Assembly (NCBI GenBank): GCA_030265145.1
Contig: JARBES010000125.1
Span: forward strand, 11,470,453-11,499,472
DNA from: Strongylocentrotus pallidus
Taxonomy: Eukaryota > Echinodermata > Echinoidea > Camarodonta > Strongylocentrotidae
Reading direction: 5' to 3'
DNA: 29,020 nucleotides
Shown: positions 10,140-21,600 of the stretch, in pieces
How the letters are laid out: each line of letters starts with the position of its first letter
Numbering within the stretch: the stretch's first letter is position 1
The notes under the pieces: model-generated
Databases searched by the model: none
Seen by the model: only the letters and a program-made list of their open reading frames with translations
Told to the model about the DNA's origin: nothing
Made by a program: the position numbers and the translations under genes

Positions 10140-10239
10140 NNNNNNNNNNNNNNNNNNNNNNNNNNNNNNNNNNNNNNNNNNNNNNNNNNNNNNNNNNNNN
10201 NNNNNNNNNNNNNNNNNNNNNNNNNNNNNNNNNNNNNNN
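10140..10239. other. Assembly gap (100 N)
   Basis: Exactly 100 undetermined bases, the usual placeholder size, so the true length is unknown. It lies between the two NLR genes, where the last exon of NLR-2 and the 5' end of NLR-1 are expected. Confidence 0.99.
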
Positions 10240-10433
10240 ATACTGCAAGGAGCAGTCGAAGGAAAACGGGGTAGAGGTCGTCCACCAATATCTTGGACTG
10301 ATGATATCAAGAAAGTATCTGGACAAGGAATGACAGGTGCAACACAAATGGCAGGTGAAAGAGTTGCATGGCGTGCTCTCGTGAAGACCACAGCAGCGCT
10401 TTACAGAGCCACCTGAGGTTGATGATGATGATC
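10240..10433 (+). mobile_element. LINE 3' end: C-terminal tail of a reverse transcriptase
   Basis: The visible frame reads GKRGRGRPPISWTDDIKK and continues to WRALVKTT before a stop at 10414-10416. This closely resembles the GKR-RGRP-x-x-W-DDI tail found at the C-terminus of many non-LTR retrotransposon polymerases. A short (GAT)n run follows at about 10420-10433, like the simple-repeat tails of RTE- or CR1-type LINEs. The rest of the element, if present, lies in or beyond the gap. The clade is not resolved from this piece. Confidence 0.8.
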
Positions 10434-10774
10434 ATTTAAGTGCAAATCCCGATAGAGAAAACAAGTAAACTTCATGTGAAAACATAATACGAACACATGG
10501 TAGAAAAAACATATATCAACAGAGCAATTATGTTATTATATAATACGAGAACTCGAAAAAAAAACTCATTATGCAGAAGGAGATGATTTTGCAGAAAAAT
10601 TTAACACAAAGCAAATTTTAACAGATTAAATGAGCCTAATAACGGAAATAAATGCAGAAACGAAATATTATTAACGATAAAACAAAACAATATTGGTGTC
10701 ATTACGGTTTTTATACGTACGAAAATAAGAAATAGTGAAAGTGTACTGTGGACACAACGTGGAGCAATACTTAC

Positions 10775-10874
10775 ATGATAAACATGCACATTGAGGATGC
10801 CGTGTGGAGATGTGTCAAGACCTTTGAGATGAGATTCCAGTCTGCCGCCCTTTCTAGTACCACACAAGAAGAAC
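10775..10874 (-). CDS. NLR-2 LRR exon fB (100 nt, C-terminal)
   Basis: A 100-nt exon, TGGACAAAG acceptor, TCAT/GTAAGT donor, phase 2 to 0, reading FFLCGTRKGGRLESHLKGL and then DTSPHGILNVHVYH. Joined to exon f the split codon makes W. It pairs with 928-1027 in NLR-1. Another exon with the stop codon is required after it. Confidence 0.78.
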
Positions 10875-10939
10875 CTTTGTCCAGAAAACAGAGTGATGGC
10901 AGGAAGGTGCGTTGGGTGTTAAAGTAAAGAGGAAGAAAC

Positions 10940-10970
<31 letters not shown>

Positions 10971-12659
10971 GAAGGGGGGGGCATATATGGAGAAAGAGAC
11001 ATTAATAGTAGAGAGCCAGACAAAGAACAGTCAAATTAAGAAAGAGAAACAGACAGCGAACGCGTAAAACAGCTAGCATTATGTAGGGATTTATATATTA
11101 TATATTTTTCTTTCCATGAACGATTCGATTTTGTAAGCTTCAATAAGCAAAGTTACAAACTCCGAGAGGGGGAGGGGATGGGGTGATCAAGGGGAGGGGG
11201 GATGTTTCATCAAGCCTTAACAATTATATTAAAATTGATTAGATAAATGTTAAGGGCCTCTAAATAATCAGGATTTCAGGCCCCGTTTCATTAAAAAACA
11301 AAAACAAACAAACAACACCGTGAACAAATATTTAAATAAATACAAAATTAAATTTATTTTAGCTTTAACAAATTATATTATATAGTCTATATATATACTG
11401 AAAACTTAAAACGAGGAGGACATCCATCTCGTTTTAAGTACGTTTTCAGACCGTCAAATTGCAGGACGGCCGGGGACAATTTTGAACAGGCTCAAAGCTT
11501 TAGAGCACCCTTCCAGTCCAAGCCAGTCCGAGCCCGTCCATAAAGTTCTTAAACGGATCGTAAGCAGTTGCTTCTACGTTCACTCCGTTCGCACACAGTT
11601 TGAGCACGGTTGCCAACATTTACAGAACGTAGTGAGAACTAACTTGGTGTGATGGGGGCTTCACTTGAATGTCTTGATTTGCACAGCTTGAATCGTTGAA
11701 GTTGAAAGGGAATAAGGAATGGCAAGAACGCGCACGGGTTTTATTAGCCTTGAGCCAGTACGTGATTCCACATGCTCTCGGAGCGCGTTCGAACGAACTA
11801 AGAACGAGATGAGGACGAGTTGAACTGTCTCTAAACTTGTTAGAATCGGTCGTTTTGGGAACGAGGTAGAACTAGTTAACAACGGGTATAAACTGACTAC
11901 GGACTGCCTTGAACTGCCTGGAAATGGCAAATTTACCCGATCTGAACTTGATATGAACTGACTGTGGATGGGGTTCAGACGAGATGGATGTATTGAGGGC
12001 TGTTTATGAATGAACTAGGGTCGTATTATAGACATTATTTACAACTACGACCACAACCCGTTTTAGGATTTTCTAGGATGATTCCAAAACGTAGTGAGAA
12101 CTAGTTTGGAGTGATGGGCGCTTCAGGTGTGATTTTCTCTTTGAAATTCAGATACCGTCCGCCTAGTGACTTTTTGATTCCCTCTCTTCAAATTGATTTG
12201 TATAACTCATGCATGAAAAATGCATCATGTGAGTTTCATCAAATGAAAGAGGAATCTAAGCTTTACAAATGTATTAATTATAATTGTGATTAAGTTATGA
12301 TAAAACATCGATAATTCTCGGTTTCAGGTGCGTGAAATAATTTGCTACTAGACCTCTATAGGAATTCCTCCTTGAAACAAAGTCAAAGAGGTAAGTAAAA
12401 TGGATTCAGTATGTTGAATTAGTGTAGGCCTAGATCTAGCCTTTAAACAAGGCCACACGTCTGATAGACGCCGAGCGACTAAATATAGACTTATCGCGAA
12501 AACCCGGGTGAACGACACAGCGAGTAGCGCAGCCAAGTAGCCATAAGTAATCTGTTTTGGATTTCTTACGTTAACCTTTTGTTTCCGACTGGAATTCTCT
12601 ACCGAAATTGTAGCGTCCAATCAGCGCACGTATCCTCGCATGACGTCAGCATATAGTTT

Positions 12660-12691
<32 letters not shown>

Positions 12692-15600
12692 AACACATAC
12701 ACACACAGTAAACTCTACGTAGTACGAACATGGACCTATACTATGAACTAAGAATGGCGTACGGGCTAAGAGCACTGACCTCTACATGGAACGAAAACGA
12801 GTTGGACTGCTCCATTTTATATACAGGGAAAGTCCAATTATCTCACTTATGATTTTTAGCATAAATCATCAGATGCTTCCTATATTATTGTAATATTGCA
12901 TGTAGAATAGATTTGAATGTGATATTTTGTATCTATCATTTATATTTTCATCTCATAAGAAAAACTTATTTACGTCTTTTACCTTTTCTTATGGCCGTTC
13001 TGATTGGTCAATAAATCCAAAGTAATGAATAATTCATGTAGAGCAGTATAAGCTAGATTGTAAAAGGCCGCGCGGCTACCGCCACTCGATCGCGCGTTCA
13101 CCCCGGGTCTCTAGGTTCATCTCAGCCGCTGATTGGGGTGGAAAATAGCCAGAGTCACGAGGCATTGTCAAAAGGCTAGCATAGATCTAGATCTAGATGA
13201 CACAAATGTCGTATATAGACTATATAATACAAAACAGATATTGCCTGTTGTATCGCTTTAATAAATAACATTTAATTTCCCCTCCAATGTAATATGTTTC
13301 CTTCGGGAAAATATAACTTTGTCGGGGAAGTGAAATGTTATATAATATAATAATAGTTCAGTTCTTGTATAGCGCATAATACGTTATGAAATAACATCTC
13401 TATGCGCTTCCTAAGAGCTTTGGACGTTATTACCCTAGCTTTAGCTCCGGCAGCCTTATCAGCGCACAGTACATTTCAAAGAATAATCCTACCAGGTACC
13501 CATTTTCCTCACCTGGGTTGAGTGTGGCAAATGTAGATCAATGTCTTGCCAAGGGACATTAGTGCCGCGGCGGGACTCGAACCGCGGACCTTGGGATCCA
13601 CAGTCCGGTGACGTATCCACTCGACCACAACACCTTTATCAAACCTTTAGGCAGGCAATATCTATATAGTATTGTATAAGCTGGTCCAATATAATTTGTG
13701 ATCATGATTATATCATGGTGTATACAAACAACAACATTATCAAATAATCCATATTATGATATGTAATACGTATTCTAAGGGATAGCTGAGTTTTGGTAAA
13801 GATTTCACTAGACAAAATATTTATTTTTTTGTGAGATAATGAATTATGCTACACCCACGTCTAAACCTTTTCCTCCTTCCATGCATTCGTACCCTTCTGT
13901 TTAACCACGGCAGACTTACTGAATAGAATCATCTAGTAGGATTGTAATCTATTTTATACAAGATTTAATAAAAAATAACCTACCACACATCTAACATCGT
14001 CTCCGCCCGTCTGCAAAACTCGATAAGGTCAACCAAGCCTTCTTCGTCTAAAGACTCCACCCTAGACAGGTGTAGACCCTGCAGATTCTTTGTTTGTTCT
14101 CTGATCAGAAGACCAAATCTTCTCATCGTCTCTCTCGATACACTCTTCTTCTCTGATGAGAGTGAGTGCAGTACTGCAATGTTGATGTTCGTTAGCTGCT
14201 GTCCTCCGGTCCGACGAAGACAAGTCGTGATCAGAGATATGCCACTCTCTGCATCATCAATGGTGATATTTATTCTTCTCAAGCCAGGGAGCGATGAGAG
14301 CAGACCTTTGTAGCTTTGTGGCATCACTCTCCCAGCTGATAAGATTGTTACGGTTGGAAGCTCAGGAGGAGATGAAGGGAAACGCAGAGAGGAGTCTGAG
14401 ATGGTGAGATGGTTCAGTGAGGTGAAGGATCTGAGACAGACCCACAATTTGACGGTCATCTTGGTAGATAGCTGGCAGTCCTTGATTGTTAACATTTCAA
14501 TCTATGATGACAAACATAAAGCAAAAGTCGTCGTTTTTACAACATACAACATATAAAAAAGGAAGAATAAACTACAAATAGGAATATATCTGTTAAGAGA
14601 AAGATATCGATTGTTTAGAGAGGAAAGAAGAATAAAGAAACATAAACAAAATTTCCTCGAAATTATTTGAACTCACCTGATATATCGATCGACTCGCGAT
14701 AAGGACTAGAATGATTTCTTATCTTATTCAAGTTCTTAGCTAAAATCTCCTTTCAAAGTCGTTAACAGGATTGGGTATCTTTGCCTCAGATTTTAAACAA
14801 AATCCTGGATGCAGCTTATGCCGCTATCATACTTATAAACTTTCAGGTCAGTCAGGAATCCCATGACTTTTACAAAGCGATCGCCTGTCTGATTATGAAG
14901 ATATTAATGATTGGAATTAGGATTGCCAAAAACCGTTTGCCACACAGTTTTGATTTTTTGTTAACATAACACTCTAGTCTCTTAGGGAAAATGAGTATGG
15001 TAAAAACCAGGCACTCAACGATTTCTACTTTTTTGAGGCATTTTATGATCACTTTGAAGAGCAATTTTTTCAGGTGTTCAATATTACACCATATTACAGT
15101 CATTGATAACACGCACGGCCTTGCATCTCAGATTTCTAAAACTGGAAAGATTGTTAAGCAATGCCTTTTTACCAATATCATTTATTTGTAATAGAAGATA
15201 GGCAAAATTTTCATAATAAAAGGAAAATGATCCTTATAAATGCGTTTTAAAATTGTGTTAGACTTATAATTGTGTAATGCTACGGGAGGTAAAGCAAACG
15301 AGGTATGTTTTTACCTTAGACCCCGTAATGATCTGAGGTATGTCTCTCTCTGCATCATTGATGGTGATAACCATTCCTCTCATACAAGGGAGCGATGAGA
15401 GCAGACCTTCGTAGCATTGAGACGTCACTCTCTCAACTGAGAGCTTTGTGACGGATGGAAGCTCAGGAGGAGATGGAGGGAAACGGAGAGAGGAGACTGA
15501 GATGGTGAGATGCTCCAGTGAGGTGAAGGATCTGAGACGGACCCATAACTTGACGGTCATCTCGGTAGATAGCTGGCAGTCCTTGATTGTGAGCATTCTA

Positions 15601-18600
15601 ATCTATGATGACATACAGAAAGAAAATGTCGTCATTGTTACAATATACAAAATACACATTGTGAAAAAGGGAGTAAAAACTACAAGTAGGAATACATTTT
15701 TTAAGAGAAAGATATCGATTGTTTGGAGAGGAAAGGAGAATAAAAACTTCCTCGAAATTAGTTGAACTCACCTGATATATCGATTGACATGCGCTTAAGA
15801 TCAGAATGATTTGTCTATCCTCATAAAGTTCTTAAGCTATGGTCACAACTCAGAGCGGCGACCGACCGATTTGTAGCCTGCTCGGTCCCCGCTGGAATTT
15901 AGGTCAAACATCGAAGCCGCTAGGTCAAAGGCTGCCGACCGATTTTAAACTCGCCGCCCAATGACCGACTGATCTCCCAGGGGCGACCGGGTGGTAACAG
16001 GGCTGCGATCGCTCTGCAGCCTTTGACCTAGCGTTTTCGATTTTGACTTTGCTCGACGGCGAACGCTTAATAGCTAGAATTTCCTATCTAAATCGTTACA
16101 CCGATATCATTTATTTGTGATAGAAGATAGGCAAAATGTACATAATAAAAAGAAAATTATCCTTATTAATGCGTTTTTTTTATCTGTTCTTTGTTCGTTT
16201 CCACAACTGTGTTATATTTATGATTGTGTTATGCTACGGGACGTAAAGCAAACGAGGAATGTTTTACCTTAGGACCCGTAATGATATAAGGTATGTCTCT
16301 CTCTGCATCATCGATGGTGATATTCATTTCGGTCAAGCCAGGGAGCGATGAAAGCAGACCTTCATAGCTTTGTGACGTCACTCTCTCAGCTGAGAGCTGA
16401 GTGACGTTTGGAAGCTCAGGAGGAGATGAAAGAAAACTGAGAGAGGAGTCTGAGATGGTGAGATGTTTCAGGGAGGTGAAGGATCTGAGACAGACCCACA
16501 ATTTGACGGTCATCTCGGTAGATAGCTGGCAGTCCTTAATCGTGAGCATTCTAATCTATGGTGACATACATAAAGAAAAAGTCATCGTTTTCACAACATA
16601 AAACAAAATAAAAGGGAGAATAAACTACAAATAGGAATATCGATTGTTTGAAGAGGAAAGGAGAATAAAGAAACATCAATAAAAACTTTATCATTTATTT
16701 GTGATAGAAGATAAGCAAAATATACATTTAAAAAAGAAAATTATCATTTTTAATGCGTTTTTATCTGTTCTTTGTTCGTTTCCACAACTGCGTTATATTT
16801 ATGATTGTGTTATGCTAGGTGGCGTACAGCAAACGAGATATGTTTTTACCTTAGGCCCTGTAATCTGAGGTATTTCTCTCTCTGCATCATCGATGGTGAT
16901 TTTCATTCCTCTCAAGCCAGGGAGCGATGAGACCAGACCTCCATAGCTTTGTGACGTCACTCTCTCAACTGAGAGCTTTGTGACGGATGGAAGCTCAGGA
17001 GGAGATGGAGGGAAACGGAGAGAGGAGTCAGAGATGGTGAGATGGTTCAGTGAGGTAGAGGATCTGAGACGGGACCACAATTTGACGGTCATCTCGGTAG
17101 ATAGCTGGCAGTCCTTGATTGCAAACACTTCAATCTACGATGACATACACATGCACATACACATATACATACGTCACTGTTACAACATATACATTGTTAA
17201 CAAGGGGGTAAAAACTACAAGTAGGAATACACTTCTTTAAGAGAAAGAATTTCCTATCTAAATCGCTACACCAATATAATTTATTTGTAATATAATTAAT
17301 ATATGCAAAATGTACATTATGTAAAGAAAAAAAAAAGATCCATTTGAATGCGTTATTGAACTGCTCTTTGTTCGTTCCCACAACTGTGCTAGACTTATAA
17401 TTGTGTTATGCTACGGGGCGTACAGCAAATGATTTATGTTTTTTACCTTAGGACCCGTATCATCTCCATTTCCAATATTTGATTTAGTTCTCAATTAACA
17501 ATAACTAAAAGCAGACCGAGGTCATTTACTTTATTTTATAAGCTTATGTTTATTGCAAATACCTACGTACTGATAGTTTAATTAGATTTCTGGCATGAAC
17601 GAAATTATATAATGTGTTACATAAAATATAATTCATGAATAAAGACTGAACTGAAGTCATTGCATTTTTTCAGAGAAGTGCTATTTCTGATATACTTGAA
17701 TTACCTTTTCGGTAGGAAGTGCGAATTGCTTTCTTAAATATTATGAAACAAATGAGGCGTACGGGCATGTACAATATCAGAGCATACTTACGTGCAATGC
17801 ATCTTGATCGGAATTTAATAACCTAGAAAACCTACATCATTTAAAGGAGATGAAGAAGAAAAGATAATGTGTAACCACTTTAAACGTTTGTGAATAACAA
17901 ATTACGACCAACATGTTTAAAAATGACGACAAATCTAGTTTTATCCAACATATCATTCATGGCTCATCGTACGTATGACCTAAAATGATCTTACAGCGAA
18001 TATTGTATTATACCAATATTATTCAGTAACAAGTTTGAAATATTTCAATATGCCAAATAATAATGTGAAAGCCAGTTTTTACCTTAAATATTTGTCAATT
18101 CATAGAGAGTGGTCCCAACAATTGGTTGTTTTAGTAAATACCCGGAAAATATGAACAACACAACTTGTTTTTCCTTCAAAATCCAACCACTTTTTCTCTA
18201 AGGCTAAGTCGACTAATGATCAGATGGTTAACGTTTTTAAGAGAATTGTTATATATTCTTTTTAGGAATCTTCTTTTAAAAGTTCAGAGGACACATGTAT
18301 ATATAATATGACCTTTGTCTAAACAAAAACTTCAATTGTTTTGGGGGGCAAGTTAAATATACTTCAGGTTGATACTTTGGTAATTCATACGATTTAAGGA
18401 CTGGTGTATTACGCATCTGCATAACGAATAGAATAACATGGACGGTGATATCCATATCAATAGCCATTGAGGAGAAAACGTTAGGGGATAGAAAACTCTA
18501 ATCATATTTACTTCGCTTAACAGTTACTCACTGTTCTACATACAGGCTAGCTGTCATTAAACGCGTTGAAGTCTGGACATGATCGATCACTGTTACACTG

Positions 18601-21600
18601 GGTCCGAAAACTACTCCGGACAATATCGCCTGCCATTCTGTGGTGAGAAGACCAAGTCTTCTTATCCTCTTATTCGACATGTTTGATTCATTCCCGTCTG
18701 ATGTGAAAGAATGGGGGTCGATGCGTATGAGATCATGTCCCGTCAGATGTCGACGTAGACTAGTCTGGATCGTGTGGATCGGAGATAGGTCTTCTGTATT
18801 TGCATCTCCGATAATAATATCGACCTCTTCCAAGCCAGGAAGCGATGAGAGCAGTCCTTCATAGCTTTGTGACGTCACTCTCTCTGCCGAAAGCTTTGTG
18901 ATTGATAGAAGCTGCGGAGGAGATGAATGGAAACTGAGAGAGGAGTCCGAGACGGCGAGCCGGTTCAGTTCGGGATAGGATCTGAGGCTAGACCACACAT
19001 TTTCTGTCATCTCAGTAGATAGCTGGCAGTCCTTGATTGTCCATACTTCAATCTATGATAACATTCATGAAGAAAAATGTGTCATTGTTACAACATACCA
19101 GTTGTTAGGAAAGCGAGTAAAACTATAAGTAGGAATACATTTTTTTAATACGAGAAAGATATCGATTGTGTTGAGAGGAAAGGAGAATAAAGAAACATCA
19201 ACACAAAATTCCTAGAAATTATTCGAACTCACATGATATAACGATTGGGACATGCTTAGGACTAAAATGATTTTCCTATCTTAATACAGTTCTGATATGT
19301 AGCTACAATTTCCTATCAAAATCGTTAATCCGATATCATTTATTTGTAATAGAAGATAGACAAAATGTACATTTTAAAGAGAATATGATCCTTAATGAGT
19401 TCTTAACTTTCTGTGTTCGTTCTCAGAACTGTGTTAGAATTATGATTGTGTACTGCTACGGGGCGTACAGCAAACTTTGTAGGGAGGATGGGCCCTCCTG
19501 GAAAATTGGAAAAAGTGCCCTCCACAAAATGTATCGCAAATACTGAATAAAGACTGCACTTTTAGGCTCTAGAGGGCCCAAGAGTGCAGAGTTTAGACTA
19601 TTAAATAAAAATGGACACATCTTCTCGCTCGGTTGCTACGCTCCCTCGCATAATATTCTTCAAAATGTACAAGTAAATATTGTAGATAGTAGTTCACTAC
19701 AAGAAAGTCAGTATATTTGCCAGTTGAACTCCAATAGCCATATCAAGATACATGTACATGACAGAGGCCTAGATTGGGAAATAGAAATCCCATCCATGCA
19801 CAAGCTCCCTACTTACTAAAATTTACATAATAAATAATTTACAACCCTTCGGATTGCACACTTATTACCGGCAAAGTAAAATTGAATTGCGAACAGATTA
19901 TATTGCTTCTTTTTATACTGTAGTTTTGGTAAGGAGTGTAATTTATTAATACAACAGAACTTCAAAAACATGTTAGGAAGTCACTTCCGTCACCTTTGCC
20001 CCTCTCGTTCACTATGCTTCCTCATCCCGCGCATTTCGTACCACCCCCTCCCCAGTCATGAAAAGAAATCACCGCCCCCTGCGTACGTGCATGAACAATT
20101 GAGGCATACTTACAAGCAATTCATCTCGATTGGATTTTAGTGATCCCCAAAACCTACATCATTCAAAAGAGAGATGAAGAAGTAAGGATAACACGTAACC
20201 ACTGTAAACGTTTGTGAATAACAAATTATGAGTAACGTGTTTAAAAATAAACATATTATTCATGGCTCATCGTAAGTGTGACCTGAAATAATCTTACAGC
20301 AAGTATTGTCCGATACATGTATTATCCAGTAAAAATAAATTCAGCAACACAACTTAATTTTGTTCTTATCCAGAATGTAGCCAATTCTAAATCAATTAAC
20401 GATCACATAGTTAGCGTTTTGTTTTATTAGCATTTGTATATTTCCTGTTTAGGAATCTTCTTTAAAACGCGAAGAGGATATATAAATATATAAATTATAT
20501 GACCTTTGTCTTAATAAAAAAAATGCAATTATTTATTTTGCAAGTTAAATCGACTTTAGGTTGATATTTTGATAATTAACATAATTAAAGGACTGGCTTA
20601 ACGCATCAGCCTAGCGAATGGAATAAAAACGCATGGCGATGCCCATATCAATAGCAATTGAGGAGAAAACGGGAGGGAATGGAACGCTCTAATTATTTTT
20701 ACTTGGCTTAACAGTTACTCACTGTTCAACATACAGGCTAGCTGACATTAAACGCGTTGAAGTCTGTACATCATCTATCACTGTTTCATTGGGTCCGAAA
20801 ACTACCCCAGACAATATCGCCTGACAGTCTGTGATGAGAAGACCCAGTCCTCTCATCCTCTCATTCGTCATGCTTGATACATTCCCCATGGATGTGACAG
20901 TATGGGGGTCGATGCGTGTGAGATCATGTCCCGTCAGATGTCGACGTAGACTAGTCTGGACCGTCTGAATCTGAGATATGTCTTCTGTATTTGCATCTCC
21001 GAACGTGATATCGACCACTTCCAAGCCAGGAAGCGATGAGAGTAGACCTTCATAGCTTTGTGACGTCACTCTATCTGCTGATAGCATTTTGACGGATGGA
21101 AGCTTAGGAGGAGATAGAGGGAAACTGAGAGAGGAGTCTGAGATAATGAGAGTATGTAGCATTGAAAATGCTTCGAGGCAGGACCATAGTCCACTCGTCA
21201 CGTCGGTAGTTAAATTAGATCCCTCGAACTCTACTTTCCTAACCTAGTGTAAGATAGAGAGTGTGTTAGAGAGAGAGAAATAGATTGCACGAATCAAATA
21301 ACATGTATTAGTTGATCTCTTATTTTGTGCGGTAATCATTAAAGCAATCAAGACTGTAGCCTGATCTTATCTCCGACTAATACCCGCTAAGTAATGGGAG
21401 CTCCCTCTCTTACTCCTATATATATCAATATATCAAGTCATACATTAATTTCTTCAATTTTAAATACTTTATACAGCTCCTTTGTTTTACATAGACTACA
21501 TGCTTATGTTGACTGATACCGTCATTTTCACTACATAAGTAGGCCCTAGGGCCTGTTTTGTTTGTTTATTTATTTGTTTTCAATTATTATTTCTTGTTTC

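Larger units (their letters stand above)
9863..10774. other. Intergenic interval between NLR-2 and NLR-1
   Basis: Only about 0.9 kb plus the gap separates the NLR-2 100-nt exon from the NLR-1 start-codon exon. The NLR-2 last exon and the NLR-1 promoter and 5' exon should fit here or in the gap. I see no recognisable promoter element, only the LINE fragment. Confidence 0.6.
10875..13983 (-). other. Large NLR-2 intron f-fB
   Basis: About 3.1 kb against 1.1 kb for the matching NLR-1 intron. The excess is repeats: the complex block at 11405-12125, the CA run, a possible inverted pair at about 12490-12545 and 13066-13112 (shared ACCCGGG-GTGAACG core), and the SINE-bearing foldback at 13228-13685. 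Confidence 0.65.
15140..17470. repeat. Tandem LRR half-exon array (exons c, d, e plus a relic)
   Basis: Each unit has a truncated LRR exon, the donor region AAG/GTAAAA and a trailing intron block with TTTGCT...CCGTAGCATAACAC-like sequence (minus strand). Three units keep the exon. A fourth, at about 17400-17470, retains only the donor end (TACGGGTCCTAAG/GTAAAA, exonic part 17447-17459). Similar trailing intron sequence near 19440-19475 marks a fifth, which has lost even that. Confidence 0.78.

Noticed and set aside
10016-10416. Several open frames crossing the gap
   Set aside because: They depend on 100 undetermined bases. Only the LINE tail after the gap can be read.
12348-12620. 90-codon minus-strand open frame
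   Set aside because: No domain recognised, and it overlaps one arm of a possible inverted repeat in the large intron. Probably chance.
13562-13637. tRNA-like sequence on the minus strand with a GTG anticodon position
   Set aside because: It is joined to a SINE body, has weak stems with wobble pairs, and lies in a repeat-filled intron. A functional tRNA-His gene is unlikely.
14781-15191. Overlapping small open frames on both strands
   Set aside because: They lie in the intron between exons e and f, have no shared counterpart with protein-like conservation, and lack recognisable motifs.
15264-17134. Exons c, d and e as separate small pseudogenes
   Set aside because: Each has intact splice sites, open frame and phase 0/0, which fits functional cassette exons better than debris.
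2091-21201. LRR open frames as independent genes
   Set aside because: They share orientation, splice sites and matching phases with the NACHT exons, and have no start codons in good context.
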